This document shows, one piece after another, positions 6,400 to 16,024 of a stretch of DNA of 64,000 bases. The stretch comes from Trujillonella endophytica. GTDB lineage: Bacteria; Actinomycetota; Actinomycetes; Mycobacteriales; Geodermatophilaceae. How positions within the stretch are numbered: position 1 is the stretch's first letter; every line of letters starts with the position of its first letter. Below the pieces are notes generated by a model, which was not told the DNA's origin, did not search any database, and was given only the letters and a program-made list of their open reading frames with translations. Location of the stretch: contig NZ_JABGCI010000001.1 in assembly GCF_019799905.1 (NCBI RefSeq), forward strand, positions 124,001 to 188,000, read 5' to 3'. Both the position numbers and the translations under genes were made by a program.

Positions 6400-7626
6400 A
6401 TGGCGTCGATTGCCCGCAGGCCGGACGGCACGTACCGGCCGCGCTATCGGGACGAGCAGGGCAAGGAGCATGCCCGGCACTTCAGGCGGAAGGTCGACGC
6501 CCAGCGCTGGCTCGACGAGGTCACCGCGGCCGTGCAAACCGGCACCTACGTCGACCCGAAGCGGGCACGGCTGACCGTGGGCGAGCTGGCGCCGGTCTGG
6601 CTGGCCGGGAAGATCAATCTCAAGCCCACCTCTCGGGCCCGCTACGCCGACGTCCTCAAGACCCACGTCATGCCCCGGTGGGGCACCGTGCCGCTGATCC
6701 GGGTGACCTTCGGCGACGTGCAGGCCTGGCTGGCCGAGCTCTCGGGCCGGGGACTGGCCGGCGCGTCGGTCCGCAAGGCGCAGGGCGTCCTGTCCGGGAT
6801 CCTCGGGCTCGCCGTCAAGGACCGGCGGCTGGCGGTCAACCCCGCGCTGGGGGTGGCGCTGCCGCCGCTGGAGCAGCAGCGCCGCCGGTACCTCACCGCC
6901 GAGCAGCTCGAGGCGCTCGCCGCCGCCGCCGGTCCCGGCCGGGTCGCGGTCCTGGTGCTCGGCTACTGCGGGCTGCGCTGGTCGGAGCTCGCCGCGCTGC
7001 GGGTGCGGAACTTCGACCTGCTGCGCCGGCGGGTCCTGATCGAGGAGGCCGTCACCGAGGTCGACGGCAAGACGCTGGCCTGGGGCACGCCGAAGACGCA
7101 CGCCCGCCGCTCGGTCCCGCTGCCGCGGTTCCTGGCCGACGAGCTCGCCCGCACGGTGGTGACCCGTCCGCCCGACGAGTTGGCCTTCCCGTCTCCGCAG
7201 GGGGCGGTGCTGCGCAACCGCAACGCGCGCTCGGCCTGGTTCGACGCCGCCGCCACCGCCTTCGGGGAGCCCGGGCTCACCCCGCACGAGCTGCGGCACA
7301 CCGCGGCCTCGCTGGCGATCAAGGCCGGCGCCAACGTCAAGGCCGTGCAGCGGATGCTCGGCCACGCCTCGGCGGCCATGACGCTGGACCGCTACGCCGA
7401 CCTGTTCGACGACGACCTGGACGACGTGGCCGACCGGCTGGACGCCCTGCGGTCCGCGACCGTGCGGACTTCTGCGGACTTTTCGCGGACTGAGCCCGAA
7501 TCCTTGCTCCGCGAAGTGCCGCCGGATTCGGCGAAACCGCAGGTCAACCATGGTGGAGAAGGAGTGGAGACGAGGGGAATCGAACCCCTAACCCCCGCCT
7601 TGCAAAGGCGGTGCTCTGCCAATTGA
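6400..7626 (+). CDS. int: Tyrosine recombinase / site-specific integrase
   Basis: 408 residues. The N-terminal 55 residues (RPDGTYRPRYRDEQGKEHAR) form an arm-binding/AP2-like beta domain. A SAM-like core-binding domain follows at about 60-150, then the catalytic domain. The catalytic residues are all present: Arg193 (CGLRWSEL), Lys232 (TPKTHARRS), His296 and Arg299 (HELRHTA), His322 (LGHAS) and the nucleophile Tyr332 (LDRYADLF). AAGGAG at 6384-6389 supports this start; a GTG one codon upstream (6397) is possible. The last 25 codons run through the att core and into the tRNA-Ala gene in antisense, with the stop at 7624-7626. In the excised circle this tail would differ. Confidence 0.93.
   Translation: MASIARRPDGTYRPRYRDEQGKEHARHFRRKVDAQRWLDEVTAAVQTGTYVDPKRARLTVGELAPVWLAGKINLKPTSRARYADVLKTHVMPRWGTVPLIRVTFGDVQAWLAELSGRGLAGASVRKAQGVLSGILGLAVKDRRLAVNPALGVALPPLEQQRRRYLTAEQLEALAAAAGPGRVAVLVLGYCGLRWSELAALRVRNFDLLRRRVLIEEAVTEVDGKTLAWGTPKTHARRSVPLPRFLADELARTVVTRPPDELAFPSPQGAVLRNRNARSAWFDAAATAFGEPGLTPHELRHTAASLAIKAGANVKAVQRMLGHASAAMTLDRYADLFDDDLDDVADRLDALRSATVRTSADFSRTEPESLLREVPPDSAKPQVNHGGEGVETRGIEPLTPALQRRCSAN
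7463..7491 (+). repeat. TGCGGACT repeats inside int (putative integrase arm sites)
   Basis: TGCGGACT at 7463 and 7473 and the variant CGCGGACT at 7484 repeat at 10-11 bp and mirror the cluster at 3601-3630. They lie 56 bp from the core and fall within the int coding sequence after the catalytic Tyr codon. Confidence 0.6.
7547..7606. repeat. attR: 60-bp core at the tRNA-Ala gene
   Basis: It is identical to 3433-3492. It covers tRNA-Ala from the anticodon loop to the 3' end plus 18 bp of downstream DNA, so integration keeps the tRNA intact. Confidence 0.92.
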
Positions 7627-7637
7627 GCTACGTCCCC
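7565..7637 (-). tRNA. tRNA-Ala(TGC)
   Basis: A 73-nt cloverleaf. The acceptor GGGGACG pairs with CGTCTCC (one G-T pair). The D-arm is GCTC/GAGC and the anticodon stem CCGCC/GGCGG with loop TTTGCAA (anticodon TGC). The T-arm is AGGGG/CCCCT with TTCGATT, and A is the discriminator. CCA is not encoded. It is the integration target of the adjacent element, whose integrase gene overlaps it in antisense. The tRNA-Ile/tRNA-Ala pair next to gyrA is a standard actinobacterial arrangement. Confidence 0.97.
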
Positions 7638-7668
7638 TGACGTCCGGCGGCGGGCCCGCCGGCCGGGT

Positions 7669-7812
7669 TCAGCGGGTGGTGGGGGTGCTGACCGCCTGCG
7701 GGCCGGTCGTCGCCTCCGACCACAGGTCGGCCTCGCGGCTCCCCGTCGAACGCTTGCGGACGGCGGCCACCGCGGCGGCCGCCGCTGCGACCAGGGCGAT
7801 TCTCTTGATCAC
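7669..7812 (-). CDS. DLW-39 family protein
   Basis: A 47-residue protein beginning VIKRIALVAAAAAAVAAVRK and containing the signature DLWSEAT. Short DLW-39 proteins with one N-terminal hydrophobic helix are found next to tRNA-Ile/tRNA-Ala and gyrA in many actinobacteria; the function is unknown. The GTG at 7812 follows a GAGGAGGAG ribosome site, so the longer open frame starting at 7890 is not used. It sits between the two tRNA genes on the same strand. A single membrane helix (about residues 4-17) suggests membrane attachment. Confidence 0.8.
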   Translation of the reverse strand: MIKRIALVAAAAAAVAAVRKRSTGSREADLWSEATTGPQAVSTPTTR

Positions 7813-7895
7813 GCGGCTCCTCCTCGAAGGACTCCGCGGCCCCTGTCCGGCAGGGGCCGCGGGGACCGGTGGACGCCGGCGGACCGGCACACGGG

Positions 7896-7969
7896 TGGGC
7901 CTGGGAGGACTTGAACCTCCGGCCTCATCCTTATCAGGGATGCGCTCTAACCGCCTGAGCTACAGGCCC
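7896..7969 (-). tRNA. tRNA-Ile(GAT)
   Basis: A 74-nt cloverleaf. The acceptor GGGCCTG pairs with CAGGCCC, the D-stem is GCTC/GAGC, the anticodon stem is CATCC/GGATG around CTGATAA (anticodon GAT), and the T-stem is GGAGG/CCTCC. The discriminator is A and CCA is not encoded. It lies between the DUF3566 gene and tRNA-Ala, as usual downstream of gyrA. Confidence 0.97.
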
Positions 7970-8025
7970 GTGGACCTCGAACAGCGTACCTGGCCGGTCG
8001 TCCGCACCGGCGAGGGGGTCCTTCC

Positions 8026-8616
8026 TCAGTCGCGCTCGGAGAGCGTGACCTCGAGGCCGCCGACGAGGTCGGAGCACAGGTTGTAGATGAACGCCGCCAC
8101 GGTGCACAGCGCGGTCATCAGCACGATGTTGACCGCGCCGATGACGGCCGCGCCACCGAAGACGATGCCCGGCGTGATCGCGTCACTGACGACCTCCTCG
8201 TCGGCGGACGTGCTGCCCACCTGTCCGATGAGCTCGTTGACGGAGTCGAAGACGCCGAGCCCGGAGAGGACGCCGTAGAGGATGCCGACGGCGACCATCC
8301 AGATGAAGAACAGCGCGATCGACAGGACCAGCGAGATCTTCAGCGCCGACCACGTGTCGATGTGCCGCAGCTGCAGACGGGCGCGACGGGGACCGCGCGC
8401 CTTGCCCTTGCCGCCGGCCGGGCGCGCGGAACCGTTGCGGCCCACCGCGGGGCCTGCACCGGTCCCGGGCCCGCCGGTCGCAGGCCCAGCCTGGCCGCTG
8501 ACGAGCGGGGCGCCACCGGTGGGCGGCGCACCTCCGGGCACTCCGGCGGTCGGGGCGTCGGGGGCCTCACCGGGGCGGGTACCGGTCTGCACCGCACCCT
8601 GCGTCCGGTCGCTCAT
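8026..8616 (-). CDS. DUF3566 domain membrane protein
   Basis: 196 residues. The first 95 are a Pro/Gly/Ala-rich disordered cytoplasmic tail. RRARLQLRHIDTWSALKISL then leads into a first membrane helix (about 110-135, FFIWMVAVGILYGVLSGL), and a second follows at about 160-185 (GAAVIGAVNIVLMTALCTVA). The VRLRHIDPWSVLK-like entry and two-helix plan define DUF3566, a family encoded directly downstream of gyrA in actinobacteria. Its function is not established. ATG 8616 has GGAG upstream; an upstream ATG at 8676 exists but adds non-conserved residues. It is the next gene after gyrA in the same direction, 163 bp away and behind a strong hairpin. Confidence 0.85.
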   Translation of the reverse strand: MSDRTQGAVQTGTRPGEAPDAPTAGVPGGAPPTGGAPLVSGQAGPATGGPGTGAGPAVGRNGSARPAGGKGKARGPRRARLQLRHIDTWSALKISLVLSIALFFIWMVAVGILYGVLSGLGVFDSVNELIGQVGSTSADEEVVSDAITPGIVFGGAAVIGAVNIVLMTALCTVAAFIYNLCSDLVGGLEVTLSERD

Positions 8617-8714
8617 ACTGGTCTCCGCTCCCCAGCGGCCGTCGCCGCTGCTCCGCCCTCGGCTCGCTCCGGGCACCCGGAGGCGCCCGGAGCGCCGGTC
8701 AGATCGTGGTCAGC

Positions 8715-8768
8715 GGGCCGGCTCCTCCCGGGGTCCGCGCACGCGCGGGCACCCGGGGCCTCCGGCCC
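8715..8768 (-). terminator. Hairpin after gyrA
   Basis: GGGCCGG/CCGGCCC outer arms with an inner CCGCGC/GCGCGG stem, starting 11 bases after the gyrA stop. It is a strong GC hairpin without a T-run. Confidence 0.55.
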
Positions 8769-8778
8769 TGCTCCCACC

Positions 8779-11247
8779 CTAGGCTTCAGGCTCGTCGTTG
8801 TCCGTCGTACGCGCGATAGCCACGATGGAGACGTCCTCCGGCAAGTTCATGAGCTTGACACCCATCGTGGCGCGGTCCTTGTTGTGCCGGACGCCGTTGA
8901 CCGGGGTGCGGATCACGCCGCCGCCCGAGGTGATGGCGTAGAGCTCGTCCCCGAGGTCCACGGCGAGCGCTCCGACCAGCGAGCCCTTGCGGGCCTTCGG
9001 GTCGGCCGTGAGCACGCCCTTCCCGCCACGCCCCTGGTTGGGGTAGTTCTCGATGCCGGTGCGCTTGGCGAACCCGCGTTCGGTCGCCACGAGGACGTCG
9101 ACGCCCTCCTCGACGACCATCATGGAGAGCAGGGTGTCGTCGGCGCTGAGCGAGATCCCGCGGACGCCCTCGGTGGCGCGTCCCATGGGACGCAGCGTGG
9201 CGTCGTCGGCCTTGAACCGGATCGACATCGCCTTGCGGGTGACCAGGAGCAGGTCCTGGTCCTGGTCGATCAGCGCCGCGCCGACCAGCTCGTCGTTCTC
9301 GCGCAGGTTGATGGCGATGACGCCGCCGCTGCGCGGGGAGTCGAAGTCGGTCAGCCGGGTCTTCTTCACCTGGCCCCGCGCCGTCGCCAGGACCAGGTAC
9401 GGGGCGACCCCGTAGTCCTTGATCTGCATGACCTGGGCGATCTTCTCGTCCGGCTGGAACGCCAGGATGTTGGCCACGTGCGCGCCACGGGCGGTGCGGT
9501 TGGCCTCGGGCAGCTCGTAGGCCTTGGCGCGGTAGACGCGGCCCTTGTTCGTGAAGAAGAGGATCCAGTCGTGGGTGGAGCCCACGAAGAAGTGGTCGAC
9601 GATGTCGTCCTGCTTCAGCTGCGCACCCATGACCCCCTTGCCGCCGCGGCGCTGGGACCGGTAGAGGTCGCTCTTGGTCCGCTTGGCGTAGCCGGTGCGG
9701 GTGATGGTGACGACGACCTCCTCCTCCGCGATGAGGTCCTCCATGGAGACGTCGCCCTCGTTCGCCACGAACTTGGTGCGCCGGTCGTCGCCGTACTTCT
9801 CCACGATCTCCGCGAGCTCGTCGCGGACGATCTGCCGCTGCCGCTCGGGCGAGTCGAGGATCGCCTGCAGCTCGGCGATGCGCGCCTCGATCTCGAGGAG
9901 CTCGTCGATGATCCGCTGCCGCTCGAGGGCGGCCAGCCGGCGCAGCTGCAGATCGAGGATCGCGACGGCCTGGATCTCGTCGACCTCGAGGAGCTCCATG
10001 AGGCCGCTGCGCGCCGCGTCGGCCGAGGGGCTGTTGCGGATGAGGGCGATGACGGCGTCGAGCTGGTCGAGGGCCTTGGCGTAGCCGCGCAGGATGTGCG
10101 CGCGCTCCTCGGCCTTGCGCAGGCGGTAGCGGGTCCGCCGCTGGATGACCTCGATCTGGTGGTTCACCCACTGGCGCACCAGCTCGTCGAGGCGCAGCGT
10201 CCGCGGGACGCCGTCGACGATCGAGAGCATGTTGCAGCCGAACGAGGTCTGCAGCTGGGTGTGCTTGTAGAGGTTGTTCAGCACCACCTTGGCGACGGCG
10301 TCGCGGCGCAGGGTGATGACCAGCCGGCGGCCCACGCGGTCGGAGGACTCGTCGGCGATCTCGCTGATGCCCTGGAGGCGCCCCTCCTTGACCGACTCGG
10401 CGATCGACTCGGCGAGGTTGTCCGGGTTCACCTGGTAGGGCAGCTCGGTGACGACGAGCTGGACGCGGCCGCGGGCGTCCTCCTCGACGGTGACGACGGC
10501 GCGCATGCGCACCGAGCCCCGGCCGGTGCGGTAGGCGTCCTCGATGCCCTCGCGGCCGACGATCAGGCCGTGCGTCGGGAAGTCCGGCCCCTTCACCCGT
10601 TCCATGCAGGCGGTGAGGGCCTCCTCCGCCTCGGCCTCGGGGTGCTCGAGCATCCAGAAGACGGCCTCGGCGACCTCGCGCAGGTTGTGCGGCGGCATGT
10701 TGGTGGCCATGCCGACCGCGATGCCGGCCGAGCCGTTGATCAGCAGGTTCGGGATGCGGGCCGGCAGGACCAGCGGCTCCTGGGTCCGGCCGTCGTAGTT
10801 GGCCTGGAAGTCGACGGTCTCCTCGTCGATGCCGGACAGGATCTCCATGGCGAGCGGCGTCAGCCGGCACTCGGTGTAGCGCATGGCGGCCGCGGGGTCG
10901 TTGCCCGGCGAGCCGAAGTTGCCCTGGCCGTCGATCAACGGGTACCGCATCGACCAGGGCTGGGCCAGCCGCACCAGGGCGTCGTAGATCGCCGAGTCCC
11001 CGTGGGGGTGGTAGTTGCCCATCACCTCGGCGACCGGGCGGGCGCACTTCACGTAGCCACGATCGGGGCGGAAGCCCTGGTCGTACATCGCGAACAGCAC
11101 GCGGCGGTGCACCGGCTTCAGGCCGTCGCGCACCTCGGGCAGCGCGCGGCCCACGATCACGCTCATCGCGTAGTCGATGTAGCTGCGCTGCATCTCCTGC
11201 TGGAGGTCGACCGGCTCGACGCGGTCGCGGGCAGGGGTCTCCGTCAC
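8779..11247 (-). CDS. gyrA: DNA gyrase subunit A
   Basis: 822 residues, normal length. GyrA carries the breakage-reunion activity of the A2B2 type II topoisomerase that introduces negative supercoils. The catalytic Tyr is Tyr124 ([11 protein letters not shown]). The quinolone-determining region reads [16 protein letters not shown], with Ser85 and Asp89 at the Escherichia coli 83 and 87 positions, i.e. the sensitive-type residues. The GyrA box QRRGGKGV lies in the C-terminal beta-pinwheel (about residue 530). It follows gyrB with a 110-bp gap that contains a composite hairpin, so the two may be partly uncoupled. An acidic tail (TDNDEPEA) ends the protein. Confidence 0.98.
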   Translation of the reverse strand: MTETPARDRVEPVDLQQEMQRSYIDYAMSVIVGRALPEVRDGLKPVHRRVLFAMYDQGFRPDRGYVKCARPVAEVMGNYHPHGDSAIYDALVRLAQPWSMRYPLIDGQGNFGSPGNDPAAAMRYTECRLTPLAMEILSGIDEETVDFQANYDGRTQEPLVLPARIPNLLINGSAGIAVGMATNMPPHNLREVAEAVFWMLEHPEAEAEEALTACMERVKGPDFPTHGLIVGREGIEDAYRTGRGSVRMRAVVTVEEDARGRVQLVVTELPYQVNPDNLAESIAESVKEGRLQGISEIADESSDRVGRRLVITLRRDAVAKVVLNNLYKHTQLQTSFGCNMLSIVDGVPRTLRLDELVRQWVNHQIEVIQRRTRYRLRKAEERAHILRGYAKALDQLDAVIALIRNSPSADAARSGLMELLEVDEIQAVAILDLQLRRLAALERQRIIDELLEIEARIAELQAILDSPERQRQIVRDELAEIVEKYGDDRRTKFVANEGDVSMEDLIAEEEVVVTITRTGYAKRTKSDLYRSQRRGGKGVMGAQLKQDDIVDHFFVGSTHDWILFFTNKGRVYRAKAYELPEANRTARGAHVANILAFQPDEKIAQVMQIKDYGVAPYLVLATARGQVKKTRLTDFDSPRSGGVIAINLRENDELVGAALIDQDQDLLLVTRKAMSIRFKADDATLRPMGRATEGVRGISLSADDTLLSMMVVEEGVDVLVATERGFAKRTGIENYPNQGRGGKGVLTADPKARKGSLVGALAVDLGDELYAITSGGGVIRTPVNGVRHNKDRATMGVKLMNLPEDVSIVAIARTTDNDEPEA

Positions 11248-11297
11248 GGTTCAGATCTCACAATCGGTCGCACGGAAGTGGGCACCGTTCGGTCCGG

Positions 11298-11348
11298 CCC
11301 CCTCGCAGGGGCCCACGCCGAGCGGAGCGAGCGTGGGGGGCGAGGGGG
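11298..11348 (-). terminator. Composite hairpin after gyrB
   Basis: The outer arms (CCCCCTCGC/GCGAGGGGG) and inner arms (CCCACGC/GCGTGGG) are separated by AGGGG on one side and extra Gs on the other. The stop codon of gyrB is 10 bases away. It is one of four hairpins with the same layout in this window. Confidence 0.65.
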
Positions 11349-11357
11349 TCCTTCGAC

Positions 11358-13697
<2,340 letters not shown>

Positions 13698-14396
13698 TCA
13701 GTTCCGGGGACCGTGCGGGGCGTCGCCGCTGAGGTGGGACGGGTGGAAGCCGGCCGGCCCGCCGCCCGCGCGCTCGTTCACGGCGACGGTCACCAGCCAC
13801 AGCAGGACCCCGATCACGAGCAGGACACCGGCGATCCGGTACTGCTCCGCGGCCCGCCCGGAGAACGGCGTCGCGAGGAAACCGCAGGCCAGGGCCCCGA
13901 CGACGGGCAGGATCGTCGGCGTGCGGAAGTGGTCGGCGTCGACCGGGTCCCTGCGCAGCACCAGGACGGCGACGTTGACGACGGTGAAGACGACGAGCAG
14001 CAGCAGCGCCGTCGTCCCGCCCAGGGCCGGGACCTCGCCGACGAAGGTGATGAGCCCGAAGGCCAGCAGGGTGGTGAACAGGATCGCCGTCCACGGAGTC
14101 CGGCGGCCGGGCAGCACCCGCCCCAGCAGCGGAGGGAGGACCCGCTCCCGCGCCAGGCCGTGGACCAGCCGGCTGGCCATGAGCATGTCGATCAGCGCCG
14201 TGGTGGCGACGGCGAACATCGTGATGACGCCGAACAGGCTCAGCGGGAAGTCCGGCGCCCGCGCCTCCACCACCGCCAGCAGCGGCGGGTTGTCGGGGTC
14301 GGGGAGCTGGTCGGCGGGGACGAGGGCGATCGCCGAGATGGACACCAGCACGTAGATCAGGCCGGTGGCCGCGAGCCGGAGGCGAGGCGGCGCAAC
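13698..14396 (-). pseudogene. APC-family amino-acid permease, 5'-truncated
   Basis: About 230 residues correspond to the C-terminal half of an APC-superfamily permease. They begin inside TM6 (AATGLIYVLVSISAIALVP) and continue through MFAVATTALIDMLMASRLVH, the RVLPGRRTPWTAILF loop and the later membrane segments. The first five to six helices are missing, because the frame continues upstream only as antisense of the SDR gene starting at 14424. No plausible start codon precedes the homologous part. A half transporter of this kind cannot be functional, so a deletion or insertion junction near 14395-14424 is inferred. Confidence 0.75.
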
Positions 14397-14423
14397 CCGT
14401 CCGGGACGCCGACACTCGGCCCC

Positions 14424-15935
14424 ATGGCCCAGACCGCTGCGACCCCCAGGACCTGCCTCGTCACGGGCGCCACCGGCTACATCGGGGGCCGGCTGGTGCC
14501 CGAGCTGCTCGCCGCCGGCCACCGGGTCCGGGTGCTGACCCGGTCCCCCGAGAAGCTCCGGGACCTCCCCTGGGCGGGCCGGGTGGAGGTCGCCCGCGGG
14601 GACGCGACCGACGAGGCGGCCGTCGCCGCCGCGTGCTCGGGCGTGGACGTCGTCTACTACCTCATCCACAGCCTCGCCCAGGGCGCCGCGTTCGAGGAGA
14701 CCGACCGCCGGACGGCCGAGGTGATGGCACGGGCGGCGCGCGAGGCCGCGGTCGGCCGGCTGGTCTACCTCGGCGGGCTCGCGCCGGACGACGAGGAGCT
14801 GTCCCCGCACCTGCGCTCGCGCGCGGAGGTGGCGGCGGTCCTGCTCGGGTCCGGGGTGCCGACGGCGGTGCTGCGCGCCGCCGTCGTCCTGGGGTCGGGC
14901 TCGGCGTCGTTCGAGATGCTCCGGTACCTGACCGAGCGGCTGCCGGTCATGGTCACCCCCCGCTGGGTGCACAGCCGGATCCAGCCGATCGCCATCCGCG
15001 ACGTGCTGCGCTACCTCGTCGGCTCCGCGGACCTGCCGCCCGACGTGCACCGCTGCTTCGACATCGGCGGACCCGACGTCATGGACTACGCCGAGATGAT
15101 GGCGCGGTACGCGGTGGTGGCGCAGCTGCCGCGGCGGCGGATCCTGCCGGTGCCGTTCTTCAGCCCGTCGCTGTCCAGCCACTGGGTCGGTCTCATCACC
15201 CCCGTGCCCGCGCCGATCGCCCGGCCGCTGGTGGAGTCGCTGCGCAACACCGTCGTCGTCGGCGAGCACGACATCGCCCGCTACGTGCCGGACCCGCCCG
15301 GGGGCCTGCTCGGCTTCGAGGAGGCCGTCCGGCTGGCCATCCAGCGGATCAAGGACCACGACGTCGCCACCCGGTGGTCGTCGGCCTCGGTGCCCGGTGC
15401 GCCCTCGGACCCGCTGCCCACGGATCCGGACTGGGCCGGCGGCAGCCTCTACCTCGACGAGCGCACCCGGGAGACCGACGCCGCGCCGGAAGCGCTCTGG
15501 CGGGTGGTCGAGGGCATCGGCGGGGAGACCGGCTGGTACTCGTTCCCGCTGGCGTGGGAGCTGCGCGGCCTGCTGGACCGGGCCGTGGGCGGCGTGGGGC
15601 TGCGTCGGGGACGGCGGAACCCGAACGACCTGTACGTCGGCGACGCCCTCGACTTCTGGCGGGTCGAGGAGGTCGAGGACGGCGAGCTGCTGCGGCTGCG
15701 GGCCGAGATGCGGGTGCCGGGCCTGGCCTGGCTGGAGTTCCACGTGGAACGAACCGCGTCCGGCGGGGCGCAGCTGCGGCAGAAGGCGACCTTCCACCCC
15801 CGGGGCCTGGCCGGGCACGCGTACTGGTGGTCGGTGGCGCCGTTCCACGGGTTCGTCTTCGGCAGCATGATCCGCAACATCTGCCGGGCCGCCGAGCAGG
15901 GGCACCGGCCCGCCGGCGAGGCCCGCGCGGCCTGA
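14424..15935 (+). CDS. SDR/NmrA-type NAD(P)-binding protein with C-terminal DUF2867
   Basis: 503 residues in two domains. Residues 10-300 are an atypical short-chain dehydrogenase fold: the nucleotide-binding motif is TGATGYIGG (about 14-22), followed by GDATDEAAVAAACSGVDVVYYLIHS. Residues about 330-495 are DUF2867, a SRPBCC-like fold (WYSFPLAWELRGLLDR, PNDLYVGDALDFWRVEE). Such fusions are annotated as NAD(P)H-binding proteins without a proven reaction. The YxxxK catalytic pair of classical SDRs is not evident. The gene runs opposite to its neighbours and begins at the edge of the truncated permease. A perfect parS palindrome lies in its coding sequence. Confidence 0.8.
   Translation: MAQTAATPRTCLVTGATGYIGGRLVPELLAAGHRVRVLTRSPEKLRDLPWAGRVEVARGDATDEAAVAAACSGVDVVYYLIHSLAQGAAFEETDRRTAEVMARAAREAAVGRLVYLGGLAPDDEELSPHLRSRAEVAAVLLGSGVPTAVLRAAVVLGSGSASFEMLRYLTERLPVMVTPRWVHSRIQPIAIRDVLRYLVGSADLPPDVHRCFDIGGPDVMDYAEMMARYAVVAQLPRRRILPVPFFSPSLSSHWVGLITPVPAPIARPLVESLRNTVVVGEHDIARYVPDPPGGLLGFEEAVRLAIQRIKDHDVATRWSSASVPGAPSDPLPTDPDWAGGSLYLDERTRETDAAPEALWRVVEGIGGETGWYSFPLAWELRGLLDRAVGGVGLRRGRRNPNDLYVGDALDFWRVEEVEDGELLRLRAEMRVPGLAWLEFHVERTASGGAQLRQKATFHPRGLAGHAYWWSVAPFHGFVFGSMIRNICRAAEQGHRPAGEARAA
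15737..15750. promoter_or_regulatory. parS site (ParB-binding palindrome) inside a coding sequence
   Basis: GTTCCACGTGGAAC, a perfect 14-bp palindrome identical to the two copies before parA. It encodes EFHVE within the DUF2867 domain. Confidence 0.8.
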
Positions 15936-16024
15936 GCGGCGTCCTCCCGCACCGCGACGCGTCCTCCCGCACCGCAGACCGTGAGGGAGGACATGCCGGG
16001 TTCAGGTGACCTGATCCCGGCGGT

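Larger units (their letters stand above)
3433..7606. mobile_element. Integrative element in tRNA-Ala(TGC), 4.1 kb, with tyrosine integrase
   Basis: Two identical 60-bp direct repeats (3433-3492 and 7547-7606) bound this segment. The right copy is the 3' half of an intact tRNA-Ala gene plus 18 bp. The left copy is the displaced 3' half of the original gene. A tyrosine recombinase gene abuts the tRNA. Short TGCGGACT repeats at both ends look like integrase arm sites. Cargo includes a modA fragment, two small Cys-rich proteins, a thioredoxin-like protein and a frameshifted ankyrin gene. No replication, transfer or phage structural genes and no excisionase are recognisable. It may be a degenerate or satellite element. 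The predicted excised circle is 4114 bp. Confidence 0.88.

Noticed and set aside
5464..7551. A 695-residue minus-strand frame across the integrative element
   Set aside because: It is antisense to int over most of its length, and the integrase has all catalytic residues.
8010..8030. A further member of the composite-hairpin family after the DUF3566 gene
   Set aside because: It has the GAGGGGGTCCTTC tail but lacks the matching CCCCCTC arm and the inner stem.
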